Notes: generated by a model from the letters alone, not told the origin. DNA of 10,594 bases from an uncultured Bergeyella sp. (GCA_916710115.1 CAKAOY010000027.1:1-10594); one strand, 5' to 3'; counted from the stretch's first letter, positions 1 to 7,191 are shown. Made by a program: numbers and translations.

Positions 1-437
1 TGGTAAATTTCCTCATCATTAATATCATTAATTAAATAATGAGCACTGACCTCCTTTTGTGTTAAAATCTTTATAGAAGCATCGTTATTGGATACGGTGT
101 AATGCAAAATCAAAAATTTTTGCCTATAATTTTGAGATAATGCAGGGAAATATGATTTTGTTACTTTATAATCCTTTAATTTTGCCCCTACTATAGAACC
201 ATAGCTTTTGGTGTAATTTTTTTTTGTAGGATCTCCGATATTTTCATAAAAAAAATCGTAGCTCTTTATATGTGTTAATTCTGTTTCTCGTTGAGAATTT
301 GTAGTTTTTTTATTGGTTTCCAAATGAGAGTTATACTTGTTTTTATGTTGAGAAATATTTTTTTTTTGTGTAGAACAAGAAAACATTAAAAAATATAATA
401 TAGTGATAATTAAATAGTTGGGTTTTGTTTTTATCAT
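1..437 (-). CDS. N-acetylmuramoyl-L-alanine amidase, lipoprotein (partial, C-terminus beyond window)
   Basis: Reading down from the ATG at 437-435, the frame stays open for 145 codons to the window edge, so the C-terminal part is missing. Residues 1-21 form a lipoprotein signal: a hydrophobic stretch ending in L-M-F-S-C, with Cys21 as the likely lipidated residue. A Lys/Asn/Thr-rich linker follows to about residue 56. Residues 105-136 match the start of the Amidase_2 (AmpD/AmiD) fold: KFLILHYT, where His112 corresponds to the first zinc-ligand histidine, then a Ser-Ile pair and VSAHYLI. In that family the enzyme cleaves the bond between N-acetylmuramic acid and L-alanine of peptidoglycan. The lipobox suggests membrane anchoring facing the periplasm, as in E. 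coli AmiD. The second zinc histidine and the aspartate would lie outside the window. The gene is divergent from the tRNA operon. The family call is fairly sure; the exact role (turnover or recycling) is inferred. Confidence 0.85.
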   Translation of the reverse strand, partial: MIKTKPNYLIITILYFLMFSCSTQKKNISQHKNKYNSHLETNKKTTNSQRETELTHIKSYDFFYENIGDPTKKNYTKSYGSIVGAKLKDYKVTKSYFPALSQNYRQKFLILHYTVSNNDASIKILTQKEVSAHYLINDINDEEIY

Positions 438-456
438 TGTTAAATAAATTTTTATC

Positions 457-464
457 CAAAGATA
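457..464 (-). promoter_or_regulatory. -7 box of the amidase gene
   Basis: On the minus strand this reads TATCTTTG, an exact match to the Bacteroidota -7 element TAnnTTTG. It would start transcription near 450, about 13 bases before the ATG. No clear TTTG -33 element sits at the expected distance, so support rests on one box. Confidence 0.4.
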
Positions 465-483
465 AGAAAAAAAACATTTTATT

Positions 484-515
484 TTTGCATATTAATAAAA
501 AAATATATATCTTTG
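484..515 (+). promoter_or_regulatory. Promoter of the tRNA operon
   Basis: TTTG at 484-487 is followed after 20 bases by TATCTTTG at 508-515, an exact fit to the Bacteroidota housekeeping promoter (TTTG, about 20 bases, TAnnTTTG). Transcription would begin around 521, some 35 bases before the first tRNA. A strong consensus promoter is expected for stable RNA genes. Confidence 0.75.
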
Positions 516-556
516 CAATCGCAATTGAAATCAAAGTCGTTGTTTCTGTTGTAGTA

Positions 557-641
557 GGAGAGTTGCCGGAGTGGTTAACGGAGCGGTTTGCTAAACCGTC
601 GACCTTAACGGGTCGCAAGGGTTCGAATCCCTTACTCTCCG
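557..641 (+). tRNA. tRNA-Ser (anticodon GCT)
   Basis: The acceptor arms GGAGAGT (557-563) and ACTCTCC (634-640) pair perfectly, and G641 is the discriminator base expected for serine. The anticodon GCT is at 590-592 inside a CGGTTTGCTAAACCG stem-loop and reads AGC/AGT codons. A long variable arm (about 600-616) marks a class II tRNA, and the T-loop GTTCGAATC is present. The CCA end is not encoded and must be added enzymatically. First gene of a three-tRNA unit. Confidence 0.97.
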
Positions 642-648
642 CAAAATT

Positions 649-723
649 CGGGGCGTAGCGTAGTCCGGTCATCGCGCCTGGTTTGGGACCAGGAGGTCGC
701 AGGTTCGAATCCTGCCGCCCCGA
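649..723 (+). tRNA. tRNA-Pro (anticodon TGG)
   Basis: The acceptor arms CGGGGCG (649-655) and CGCCCCG (716-722) pair fully, including the C1-G72 pair typical of bacterial tRNA-Pro, and A723 is the discriminator. The anticodon stem CCTGG/CCAGG holds the loop TTTGGGA, with anticodon TGG at 684-686 reading CCN proline codons. The T-loop is canonical. It lies only 7 bases after tRNA-Ser, so it is surely co-transcribed. CCA is not encoded (CCG follows the discriminator). Confidence 0.97.
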
Positions 724-737
724 CCGAATAATAATAA

Positions 738-811
738 GGGTGCGTAGCTCAGCTGGATAGAGCATCTGCCTTCTAAGCAGACGGTCAAAGGTTCGAATCC
801 TTTCGCGCTCA
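738..811 (+). tRNA. tRNA-Arg (anticodon TCT)
   Basis: The acceptor arms GGGTGCG (738-744) and CGCGCTC (804-810) pair with two G-U wobbles; A811 is the discriminator. The D-arm AGCTCAGCTGGATAGAGC, anticodon stem TCTGC/GCAGA and T-loop are all canonical. The anticodon TCT at 772-774 reads AGA/AGG codons, AGA being favoured in AT-rich genomes. Third and last gene of the tRNA unit, followed by a terminator. CCA is not encoded. Confidence 0.96.
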
Positions 812-822
812 CTACTTTTGGT

Positions 823-850
823 AAAGGCTCTACAGAAATGTAGAGCCTTT
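823..850 (+). terminator. Rho-independent terminator of the tRNA operon
   Basis: A perfect 12-bp inverted repeat (AAAGGCTCTACA / TGTAGAGCCTTT) encloses a GAAA tetraloop and is followed by a T-rich tail (ATTATTTTAT). It begins 11 bases after tRNA-Arg, closing the operon. Confidence 0.9.
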
Positions 851-1066
851 ATTATTTTATATTTGGTCTGATTTTTTATAAAAACTAAATTATTTAAATT
901 TAAGATATGAAAAATTTATTATATTATTTTGATAAGCTATTTAAAGAAAAATCAAGAAACAATTAAGGAAGAGTATATGGATAAGAGGTGTGAATGTTGA
1001 GTCAGAAGATTATGAAAAAGGAATGATAAGCTATCATATAAAAGACTAAAAACATTGTATTCATTT

Positions 1067-1252
1067 TTAAGTTATTTTTTTTATTGTTAAGACTATTGCA
1101 CATGCTTTAAATAATATATATACTAATAACATTGGTGTAATAGTTCTTAATAAGTAACTTATTATAGAACTTCCTGTTTCAGCAGAAGATCCTTGAAATT
1201 CATTTATAGTGTCCTTAACCATTTGTTTTGCTTGTTTTTCAGTGTTTTGCAT
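1067..1252 (-). CDS. Small membrane protein, or frameshifted C-terminal part of the J-domain gene
   Basis: A 61-residue reading frame, unrecognised by itself. The first 25 residues are polar and helical (EKQAKQMVKDTINEF), followed by a Gly/Ser turn and a hydrophobic segment at about residues 30-58, probably a membrane anchor, ending in a basic tail. The same frame is open upstream to 1312, so it overlaps the end of the J-domain frame by 38 bases, and the upstream extension (QFDDNVLEKW) reads like protein. It is therefore better explained as the C-terminal half of the J-domain gene displaced by one base than as a gene of its own. The nominal ATG at 1252 would then be internal. A J-domain protein with a C-terminal membrane anchor is a known type of architecture. 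Confidence 0.4.
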   Translation of the reverse strand: MQNTEKQAKQMVKDTINEFQGSSAETGSSIISYLLRTITPMLLVYILFKACAIVLTIKKIT

Positions 1253-1274
1253 CCATTTTTCTAAAACATTATCA

Positions 1275-1553
1275 TCAAACTGATAGTTTAGTATATTTGT
1301 ACTGATTATTATTTATATTTTCAGATTTATAACCCTTAAATTTCAGATATTCTATGTTATATTTACTCCTTGTCTCCTCATCTTTAAGGATTAAATATGC
1401 TTGATTTATACCTTGCATTCTTTGGGTAGTATCTATATTAATATTTTTATCTCGGTGCCATTTGATACACTGTTTTCTATACGCCACTTTTATTTCTTCT
1501 CGGCAAATTTCTATAGCAGAAATTAAAGAATTATTTTCAGTGCTAAAGAACAT
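1275..1553 (-). CDS. J-domain (DnaJ-like) protein with HRD in place of HPD; possibly a broken gene
   Basis: Residues 20-69 carry the pattern of a J-domain from helix II onward: EIKVAYRKQCIKWHRDKN, then INQAYLILKDEETRSKYN. J-domains stimulate the ATPase of Hsp70 (DnaK) through the HPD tripeptide; here it reads HRD (codons CAC CGA GAT), one base change away from CAC CCA GAT. The usual helix I signature (Y-x-x-L-G-V) is not visible before it. The frame is open upstream to 1652 but with no ATG, GTG or TTG before 1553, so the true N-terminus may be lost or in another frame. The frame ends at a TGA overlapping the open frame of the downstream membrane segment. The missing HPD, absent helix I and apparent frameshift together suggest a decaying gene; a divergent functional co-chaperone-like protein is the alternative. 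No promoter match was seen. Confidence 0.6.
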   Translation of the reverse strand: MFFSTENNSLISAIEICREEIKVAYRKQCIKWHRDKNINIDTTQRMQGINQAYLILKDEETRSKYNIEYLKFKGYKSENINNNQYKYTKLSV

Positions 1554-1660
1554 GCAAAATGTGCTATTACAATCACTAAAATAATGTGATAATAATCTAG
1601 ATTCTGTCTTAAAAACCTCTATTCTATGATGGGAAGTTGCTGAGTTAATATTTCAATCAT

Positions 1661-2034
1661 TATTGTTACTTTTTCGTAAAAGTAGTAAAAAAGCTATGTT
1701 ATTATAATGGAATTAAAAAAATATCCAGCTTTTGTTTTTCTCAATATAAGTTATGGTAAGAAACGGATATTTTAATATTTTTTCGTGATTTAGTTTTCTT
1801 TGCTGTAGCATAAAGTCCTGTTTATTTGTATTTTGCTATTTCAATTTAACCCTTAACTTCTTATGCTCCATCTACTAAATTTTAAAATAATTAAAATTGT
1901 AGATTATTATCGTATTTAGAAATATTCTTGATAATATAAATAGTGTTTTTCATTAATATTTATTTTAAATAAATATTTTATTGTATAATTTATTAGAATT
2001 AATAATCTAATTTATTATTTAAATTAGAGTTTAA
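1661..2034. other. AT-rich gene-free stretch
   Basis: No reading frame above about 25 codons with protein-like content was found on either strand between the J-domain region and the protease promoter. The only visible structures are a 9-bp inverted repeat (AAAATATCC at 1718-1726, GGATATTTT at 1765-1773) and a near-perfect AT palindrome at 1955-1977. Confidence 0.6.
1955..1977. repeat. AT-only palindrome, 11-bp arms around one base
   Basis: AATATTTATTT (1955-1965) and AAATAAATATT (1967-1977) are exact reverse complements around T1966. It could be a regulator site or weak hairpin upstream of the protease promoter, but AT richness makes chance occurrence plausible. Confidence 0.4.
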
Positions 2035-2066
2035 TTTGTATATTTTATGAAAAAATGATAAAATTG
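2035..2066 (+). promoter_or_regulatory. Probable promoter of the S8 protease gene
   Basis: TTTG at 2035-2038 is followed after 20 bases by TAAAATTG at 2059-2066, which fits seven of the eight positions of TAnnTTTG counting the two free ones. Transcription would start near 2073. That makes a TTG start at 2079 unlikely and leaves the ATGs at 2088 and 2124 as candidates. Confidence 0.45.
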
Positions 2067-2123
2067 CAGTGTTAAATTTTGATAAAAATGATAAAAAAAC
2101 AACTTTTTAATGAACGATTTTTG

Positions 2124-5100
2124 ATGAAGAAGTTGCCGATAGCTTTTTGCTATTTATTATCTGTATCAGCAATGGCTCAGAATACTGATGATATACTTCA
2201 AATACAAAAATACAATCATCTGCAAGACCTTACTGCGATAGGTGAGAAATTTAGGAAAAATACCTTTTCGGTAGCACAATTAAAGAGGAGAGCAAATAGA
2301 TTAAATATGCCTTTTTCTGGTGAGGCTGAGGGGCGTTTTTTCCAATTGCAAGGATTTACGAATAAAGGGAAACCACAGTATTACATTACTTATAACAGAG
2401 ATGCCGCAGCAGAAACTGGTGTTACAAAACTTCAGTCCAATGAAAATATATTCAATTTAGAAGGTGAAGGTATAAAAATTTATGAGTGGGATGGTGGTAA
2501 GATTCGTGCCTCTCATACTGAGTTCGGCGGTAGGGCAAAGCAAGGAGATGTTCCTACGAGTGTTTCGGGACATGCTACTCATGTTGCTGGTACAATGATA
2601 GCCTCAGGGATTGATAGCAAGGCAAAAGGTATGGCTCCAAAGGCAACTTTGGAGGCCTATGATTGGACTTCTGACCAAGATGAAATGATTACTGCAATCA
2701 AAAATGGGGCGTTGGTATCTAATCATTCCTATGGTTTTTTAGGTGGTTTTGAGTATGGTAACTATTCTGGGTTTAGTGCATGGCACTGGTTCGGAGAAGA
2801 TGAAGATACTGAATATGTAGGTTTTGGTCACTATGGAGATACGGATTCTGCATGGGATTTGATTTCTTATAACGCACCATATTTCTTACCTATTAAGGCA
2901 GTAGGAAATCCAAGAGGAGATGGCCCAAAGGAGGGCGATACACACTATGTTCAGGTGAAGGAAGATGGTAAGGAAGTTTGGGTAAAATCTACTAAAGTTC
3001 GTCAAAAAAACGGGGGGGAATTTGGTTATGATTGTATCAATACAGGTTCTGTCGGGAAAAATATTTTGGTTGTAGCAGCGGCAAATAAAATTTTGGATGG
3101 TTATGAAAAACCAGAAGATGTGGTGGCTGCAAGTTTTTCAGCTTTTGGACCTACTGATGATGGCCGTATAAAACCCGATATCACAGGTATTGGGGTGGAT
3201 GTGTATTCCACAAATTCTACGGGGGATACCAATTACGAAGCTATGAGTGGGACTTCTATGGCATCTCCAAATGTAACGGGGGCACTCTCACTCCTTCAAG
3301 AGTATTATAAGAAAATCTATGGTAATACCTCGTCGCCAGCCTTTATGAAATCTGCTACTTTAAAGGCATTAGCAATACATACAGCTAACGAGGCAGGTAA
3401 ATACGATGGGCCAGATTATCAGTTTGGTTGGGGGCTACTAAATGCTTATAAGGGGGCTGAAACTATCTTTTTGAAAGATAAATATGCCTTAATAAAAGAA
3501 GAAAAAATAGAAAATACAAACGAATACACCCAATCTGTAAAGGCTATGGGAACGGAGCCTTTGAAGGTAACTATCGTTTGGGAAGATCCTGTGGTAGATA
3601 AGGAACATATGCCAGCGGAAACTCTCAATAATAGACAAAAAGTATTGGTGAATGACTTAGATTTGAGGATTACAGATGATAGTGGAAATGTTTATTTTCC
3701 TTGGGTGTTAGATCCCGAACATCCTGCAAATCCTGCTCAAAAAGCAGATAATGTAAGAGATAATGTAGAGCAGGTAGTGATACCAAATGCTGTGGCTGGG
3801 AAAACTTATACCATAAAGGTAACTCATAAATCCCCACTGAAAACTAATAAAGTGGATACTTCGGGAAAAGTAAGTTTAATTGATTCCGAGAGTCAAAATT
3901 TTTCATTAATCGCTACGGGGATTAACAATGGTATTACCAAAGATTTGGCTATTTCGGCAGTGCAAATTCCATCTCCTACGGAATATTCCAGCAACACACC
4001 AGTAAAAGTAGTTATAGATAATAAAGCCTCTGAAAATATATCAGGAGCGGTATTGAGATATAAGTTTTACGAAAAAAATAACCCTAATAATGCCACATCA
4101 GGGGAGCAAAAGTTATCCGATGTTAATGTAGGGCAAAGTATCCAAGCAGATATTAATTTAGACTTATCTAAATCCTTTGTAGATTATGTTTTGGAAACTC
4201 AAATTGAGGTAGATGGTGATGTTATTACATTGAATGATAGACAGGTGAAGAATATCTATGGAGTGGTTGCTGACCTTACCAAGAAGGGGTCTTCGTTTAG
4301 CTTTGATTTTGAATCAGATTTTCCTAAAAATTCTTGGAAATCAGAGAGTTTAGACTTTAATGGGAAAACTTGGGTACAGTACGATGATAAGTCCTACGCT
4401 CGTTCGGGAACTAAGTTTGCAACGAATTTTCCAAATGTTTCTACTGCTGACGACTGGTTGTATAGCAACCCTATCAAGGTGAAGGGAGGAGAACCCTATA
4501 TTTTGAGTTTTTACACAAGAAAATTCCAAGATAGAGAGGAAAAAATATCCATTCGCTTCGGAAAAGAACCGATTCACACGAGTATGACCAACTCAATCAA
4601 TGATAATGTAGAGGTATTCAGTATCCGAGATTATAAAAAATATAATTATGAATTTACACCAACGGAAGACGGAATTATTTACTTAGGTTTTAATCATAAA
4701 TCTGCTGATAGAGAGCTTTCCTATGCCGTATCAATTGATGATTTTAGTGTTTATAAGGCCGAAGATGTGGCTATTGTGGATTTTTCAATCGATAAAGAAA
4801 AAGCAAATTCCTATGAGGTAGTGAGTCTTACGAATGAAACTTATGCCCCAAAAACTACAATTGAACCACAATACAAATGGGTTTTTGAGCCGAATACCGT
4901 TACCTTTACAGAGGGGAATGAAACTTCTAAAAATCCAAAAGTGATATTCAATGAAGAGGGAACCTATTCTGTGCAACTCATTGCTAAAACAGCATCAGGA
5001 GAATATCAACTGAAAAAATCAGATATAATCAGAATTGCTAATAGAGAGGTGAGAGCGTCATTTAAACCATCTTCTGATAAAATATTTGAGGGTGAGATAG

Positions 5101-6488
5101 TTACAATGGAAAATACCTCTAAGGGAAATCCAGAGCCAAATAAATTTGAATGGACTATCACTCCAAGCGAGGGGGTAGAGTATGTGAATAATACGACTAG
5201 TACTTCCAAAAATCCAGAGATTAGATTTAATCACTATGGAGAGTTCTCTATTGATATGAAGGCTACCTCGCCACATAGTTCTGAAAATGCTCAATCTAAG
5301 ATTATAGTTCAGGGAATCCACGAGGCAGTAAGAAATCTTAACGCAAGCCAAGAGAATAAAAATGTAAAACTTACTTGGAATCGCCCTACTTTGCAAAATA
5401 TCTATGAAGAAGATTTTGAAGCTTCCCCAAATCTATACACAATAGATGTAAATAATGATGGAAGAACTTGGTATGTGGGACGAAATCCGAGAAATGATAA
5501 AGGTGGGAGAAATGTATTAATATCTAAATCATGGCAACACGAGGCCTTAAACGTGGATGATTGGTTTATTACTCCAAAACTTCATCAAGGAGCGGAAATC
5601 CTCTCGTATAATATATTTAGTCCTTACAAAGAGAGATATGATATTTATATAGTACCAGCTGATGGTGATACTCAACCAAATGTAGATACCATTAAAAAAG
5701 GAATAAAAATAGAGGCTGTAGAAGATGCAAAAACTTCTGGTTTTGAGACAAGAACAATCGATATCAAACCTCATACAAGTAAAGATTTTTATGTTGCTTT
5801 TCATCATAGAACAACGAAGGAAGATGATGGACTACATTTAATTCTTGATGATATTAAAGTAGGGTATAATAATGAAGTAGCATCAGGTCAACCAGCCCAA
5901 TCAATCGTAAGTGGAGAGAAAACAAAAGCCGAATTAGCAAAAGAGGCAGTGCAAAAAGGTAGAATCATAACCTCTGAAGAACTAAAAGAAGCTTTTGAGA
6001 ATTATTCTACAAACAATAATGTTAAGTCCTATGGTATCACAGAGTTTCCGCACTTAGTTGGATATGAAGTGTATAAAAATAAAGTAAAATTAGCAAATAT
6101 AGATGATATTAACCAATTGACTCATTTAGATAATATTGACAAGAATGGCATCTATACTTATGATGTGTATGCACTCTACTCTGATAATGTGAAATCCGAG
6201 AAACGAACCATAGAGGTGCGAGTTGTGAATCTTTCTACCCAAGAAGTGGGTAAAAATGGTTTTAGAATTTATGAGATTAATAACTCCCAATTTGTGATAA
6301 AATCCGAGACAAATAAAACTCATCTATCGGCTGAGGTATATGATTTGTCAGGAAAGTTGATACAGACAAACACCTTTAAAACAAATGAGGCTGTTCTTAA
6401 CTTATCTTTATTGCCGAAGGGAACTTATCTACTCAATATTTTGGATAATGAGGGAAATAAATATTCTCAAAAAGTTATCGTAAAATAG
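2124..6488 (+). CDS. Large secreted S8 (subtilisin-like) serine peptidase with T9SS C-terminal sorting domain
   Basis: A 1454-residue secreted protease. The ATG at 2124 is preferred because it gives a compact Sec signal peptide (MKKLPIAF...AMA|Q, cleavage after residue 18); an in-frame ATG at 2088 would add 12 residues. The S8 catalytic domain spans about 110-450: Asp123 in YEWDGG, His150 in GHATHVAGT (usual HGTH has become HATH), oxyanion Asn321 in VVAAAN, Ser378 in GTSMASP, so all catalytic residues are present. Then follow a beta-rich segment (about 600-710), a jelly-roll/cleaved-adhesin domain (725-880, with DDWLYSNP), two PKD-like domains (881-973 and 975-1063, each with TSKNP before the last strands), and an FN3-like domain split by a second adhesin domain (1093-1250, with DDWFITP). 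The T9SS type A sorting domain is at 1376-1454 (VYDLSGKLI, LPKGTYLLN, terminal KVIVK), which directs outer-membrane export and surface attachment or release. Known relatives degrade host or environmental proteins; the substrate here is unknown. Monocistronic, between its own promoter and terminator. Confidence 0.93.
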   Translation: MKKLPIAFCYLLSVSAMAQNTDDILQIQKYNHLQDLTAIGEKFRKNTFSVAQLKRRANRLNMPFSGEAEGRFFQLQGFTNKGKPQYYITYNRDAAAETGVTKLQSNENIFNLEGEGIKIYEWDGGKIRASHTEFGGRAKQGDVPTSVSGHATHVAGTMIASGIDSKAKGMAPKATLEAYDWTSDQDEMITAIKNGALVSNHSYGFLGGFEYGNYSGFSAWHWFGEDEDTEYVGFGHYGDTDSAWDLISYNAPYFLPIKAVGNPRGDGPKEGDTHYVQVKEDGKEVWVKSTKVRQKNGGEFGYDCINTGSVGKNILVVAAANKILDGYEKPEDVVAASFSAFGPTDDGRIKPDITGIGVDVYSTNSTGDTNYEAMSGTSMASPNVTGALSLLQEYYKKIYGNTSSPAFMKSATLKALAIHTANEAGKYDGPDYQFGWGLLNAYKGAETIFLKDKYALIKEEKIENTNEYTQSVKAMGTEPLKVTIVWEDPVVDKEHMPAETLNNRQKVLVNDLDLRITDDSGNVYFPWVLDPEHPANPAQKADNVRDNVEQVVIPNAVAGKTYTIKVTHKSPLKTNKVDTSGKVSLIDSESQNFSLIATGINNGITKDLAISAVQIPSPTEYSSNTPVKVVIDNKASENISGAVLRYKFYEKNNPNNATSGEQKLSDVNVGQSIQADINLDLSKSFVDYVLETQIEVDGDVITLNDRQVKNIYGVVADLTKKGSSFSFDFESDFPKNSWKSESLDFNGKTWVQYDDKSYARSGTKFATNFPNVSTADDWLYSNPIKVKGGEPYILSFYTRKFQDREEKISIRFGKEPIHTSMTNSINDNVEVFSIRDYKKYNYEFTPTEDGIIYLGFNHKSADRELSYAVSIDDFSVYKAEDVAIVDFSIDKEKANSYEVVSLTNETYAPKTTIEPQYKWVFEPNTVTFTEGNETSKNPKVIFNEEGTYSVQLIAKTASGEYQLKKSDIIRIANREVRASFKPSSDKIFEGEIVTMENTSKGNPEPNKFEWTITPSEGVEYVNNTTSTSKNPEIRFNHYGEFSIDMKATSPHSSENAQSKIIVQGIHEAVRNLNASQENKNVKLTWNRPTLQNIYEEDFEASPNLYTIDVNNDGRTWYVGRNPRNDKGGRNVLISKSWQHEALNVDDWFITPKLHQGAEILSYNIFSPYKERYDIYIVPADGDTQPNVDTIKKGIKIEAVEDAKTSGFETRTIDIKPHTSKDFYVAFHHRTTKEDDGLHLILDDIKVGYNNEVASGQPAQSIVSGEKTKAELAKEAVQKGRIITSEELKEAFENYSTNNNVKSYGITEFPHLVGYEVYKNKVKLANIDDINQLTHLDNIDKNGIYTYDVYALYSDNVKSEKRTIEVRVVNLSTQEVGKNGFRIYEINNSQFVIKSETNKTHLSAEVYDLSGKLIQTNTFKTNEAVLNLSLLPKGTYLLNILDNEGNKYSQKVIVK

Positions 6489-6502
6489 ATTTATTCAAAA
6501 AG

Positions 6503-6534
6503 AAAGGCCTTACAAATTTGTAAGGTCTTTTTTT
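6503..6534. terminator. Terminator between convergent protease and TRIC genes
   Basis: AAAGGCCTTACAAA (6503-6516) pairs with TTTGTAAGGTCTTT (6517-6530) with one G-U pair, and a T-run covers 6528-6534. It starts 15 bases after the protease stop and ends 3 bases before the TAA of the minus-strand gene. On the other strand the stem is followed by CTTTTT, so it probably acts in both directions. Confidence 0.85.
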
Positions 6535-6536
6535 CG

Positions 6537-7166
6537 TTATTCTTCCTCGTCTTTGGAAATATAGAATTTTGGAAATTCCCATTGATATTTTACCGCCAAA
6601 GTCCTAATTAAGACGATTAATAAAATCGTGAAAATATGTACAAAAATGTAAGGTATAGATGTGTAGATTCTCATTAATAGGAAAATACTCCCCCCTACAA
6701 TGCATGCGGAAGCATAGATTTCTTTTCTAAAAATCAGAGGTATCCTATTGAGTAAAATATCCCTCAAAATTCCGCCAAAACAACCGGTGATGGTACCTAA
6801 GGTTACACAAATTACAGGATTAAGCCCTGCATTAAGCCCTTTTTGTATTCCAACAATAGTATAAAGCCCTAGTCCAAAACTATCAAAAATAGACAATGGA
6901 ACTTGGAAATTTTTTTCTATTGATTTGAAGATAATAGCAATAATCGTTACTACGAGTATCATATAAATGTACCACAAATCGTGCATCCAAAAGGCGGGAA
7001 TATCCAATAGCAAATCTCGAATTGTCCCACCTCCAATCGTCGTTACAAATGCTACAATGAGCACTCCAAGTGGGTCAAGTCGTTTTTGCATTGCAGCGAA
7101 AGCACCTGACATCACGAAAGAAATCATTCCTAGAAATTCTATGATGAAATTAAATTGTTCGTACAT
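6537..7166 (-). CDS. TRIC / UPF0126 family membrane protein (YadS/YicG-like)
   Basis: A 209-residue, very hydrophobic protein with about seven membrane helices built from two repeats. Each repeat carries the family signature: GGGTIRDLLL at residues 45-54 and GGILRDILL at 131-139, preceded by DPLG (31-34) and FDSFG (94-98). This is the PF03458 family, named glycine transporter or UPF0126 and shown by structural work on archaeal and bacterial members to form trimeric cation channels (TRIC). Its substrate in this organism cannot be told from sequence: a potassium-type channel or a small-solute carrier are both proposed for the family. Length is normal (about 200-210 residues) and the tail is acidic (KDEEE). 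It is a single gene, convergent with the protease and divergent from the ytxH-like operon. Confidence 0.9.
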   Translation of the reverse strand: MYEQFNFIIEFLGMISFVMSGAFAAMQKRLDPLGVLIVAFVTTIGGGTIRDLLLDIPAFWMHDLWYIYMILVVTIIAIIFKSIEKNFQVPLSIFDSFGLGLYTIVGIQKGLNAGLNPVICVTLGTITGCFGGILRDILLNRIPLIFRKEIYASACIVGGSIFLLMRIYTSIPYIFVHIFTILLIVLIRTLAVKYQWEFPKFYISKDEEE

Positions 7167-7183
7167 TCTACTTAAAATTTCTG

Positions 7184-7191
7184 CAAATATA
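7184..7191 (-). promoter_or_regulatory. -7 box of the TRIC-family gene
   Basis: The minus strand reads TATATTTG, an exact TAnnTTTG match, 17 bases before the ATG at 7166, predicting a short leader of about 12 bases. No TTTG was found at the -33 distance. Confidence 0.45.

Noticed and set aside
425..658. A 77-codon plus-strand frame
   Set aside because: It runs through the promoter and into tRNA-Ser and tRNA-Pro (GELPEWLTERFAKPSTL is translated tRNA), so it is not a gene.
343..765. A 140-codon minus-strand frame containing RQDSNLRPPGPKPGA-like sequence
   Set aside because: It is the antisense translation of the tRNA-Pro, tRNA-Ser and part of the tRNA-Arg genes, a well-known source of false protein entries, and it overlaps the true amidase frame and both promoters.
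2079..2087. TTG at 2079 as start of the S8 protease
   Set aside because: It lies only a few bases from the predicted transcription start and adds nothing; ATG 2124 or 2088 gives a plausible signal peptide.
5058..5396. A 112-codon minus-strand frame, and others inside the protease gene
   Set aside because: They lie opposite a continuous, domain-rich protease frame and show no recognisable motif.
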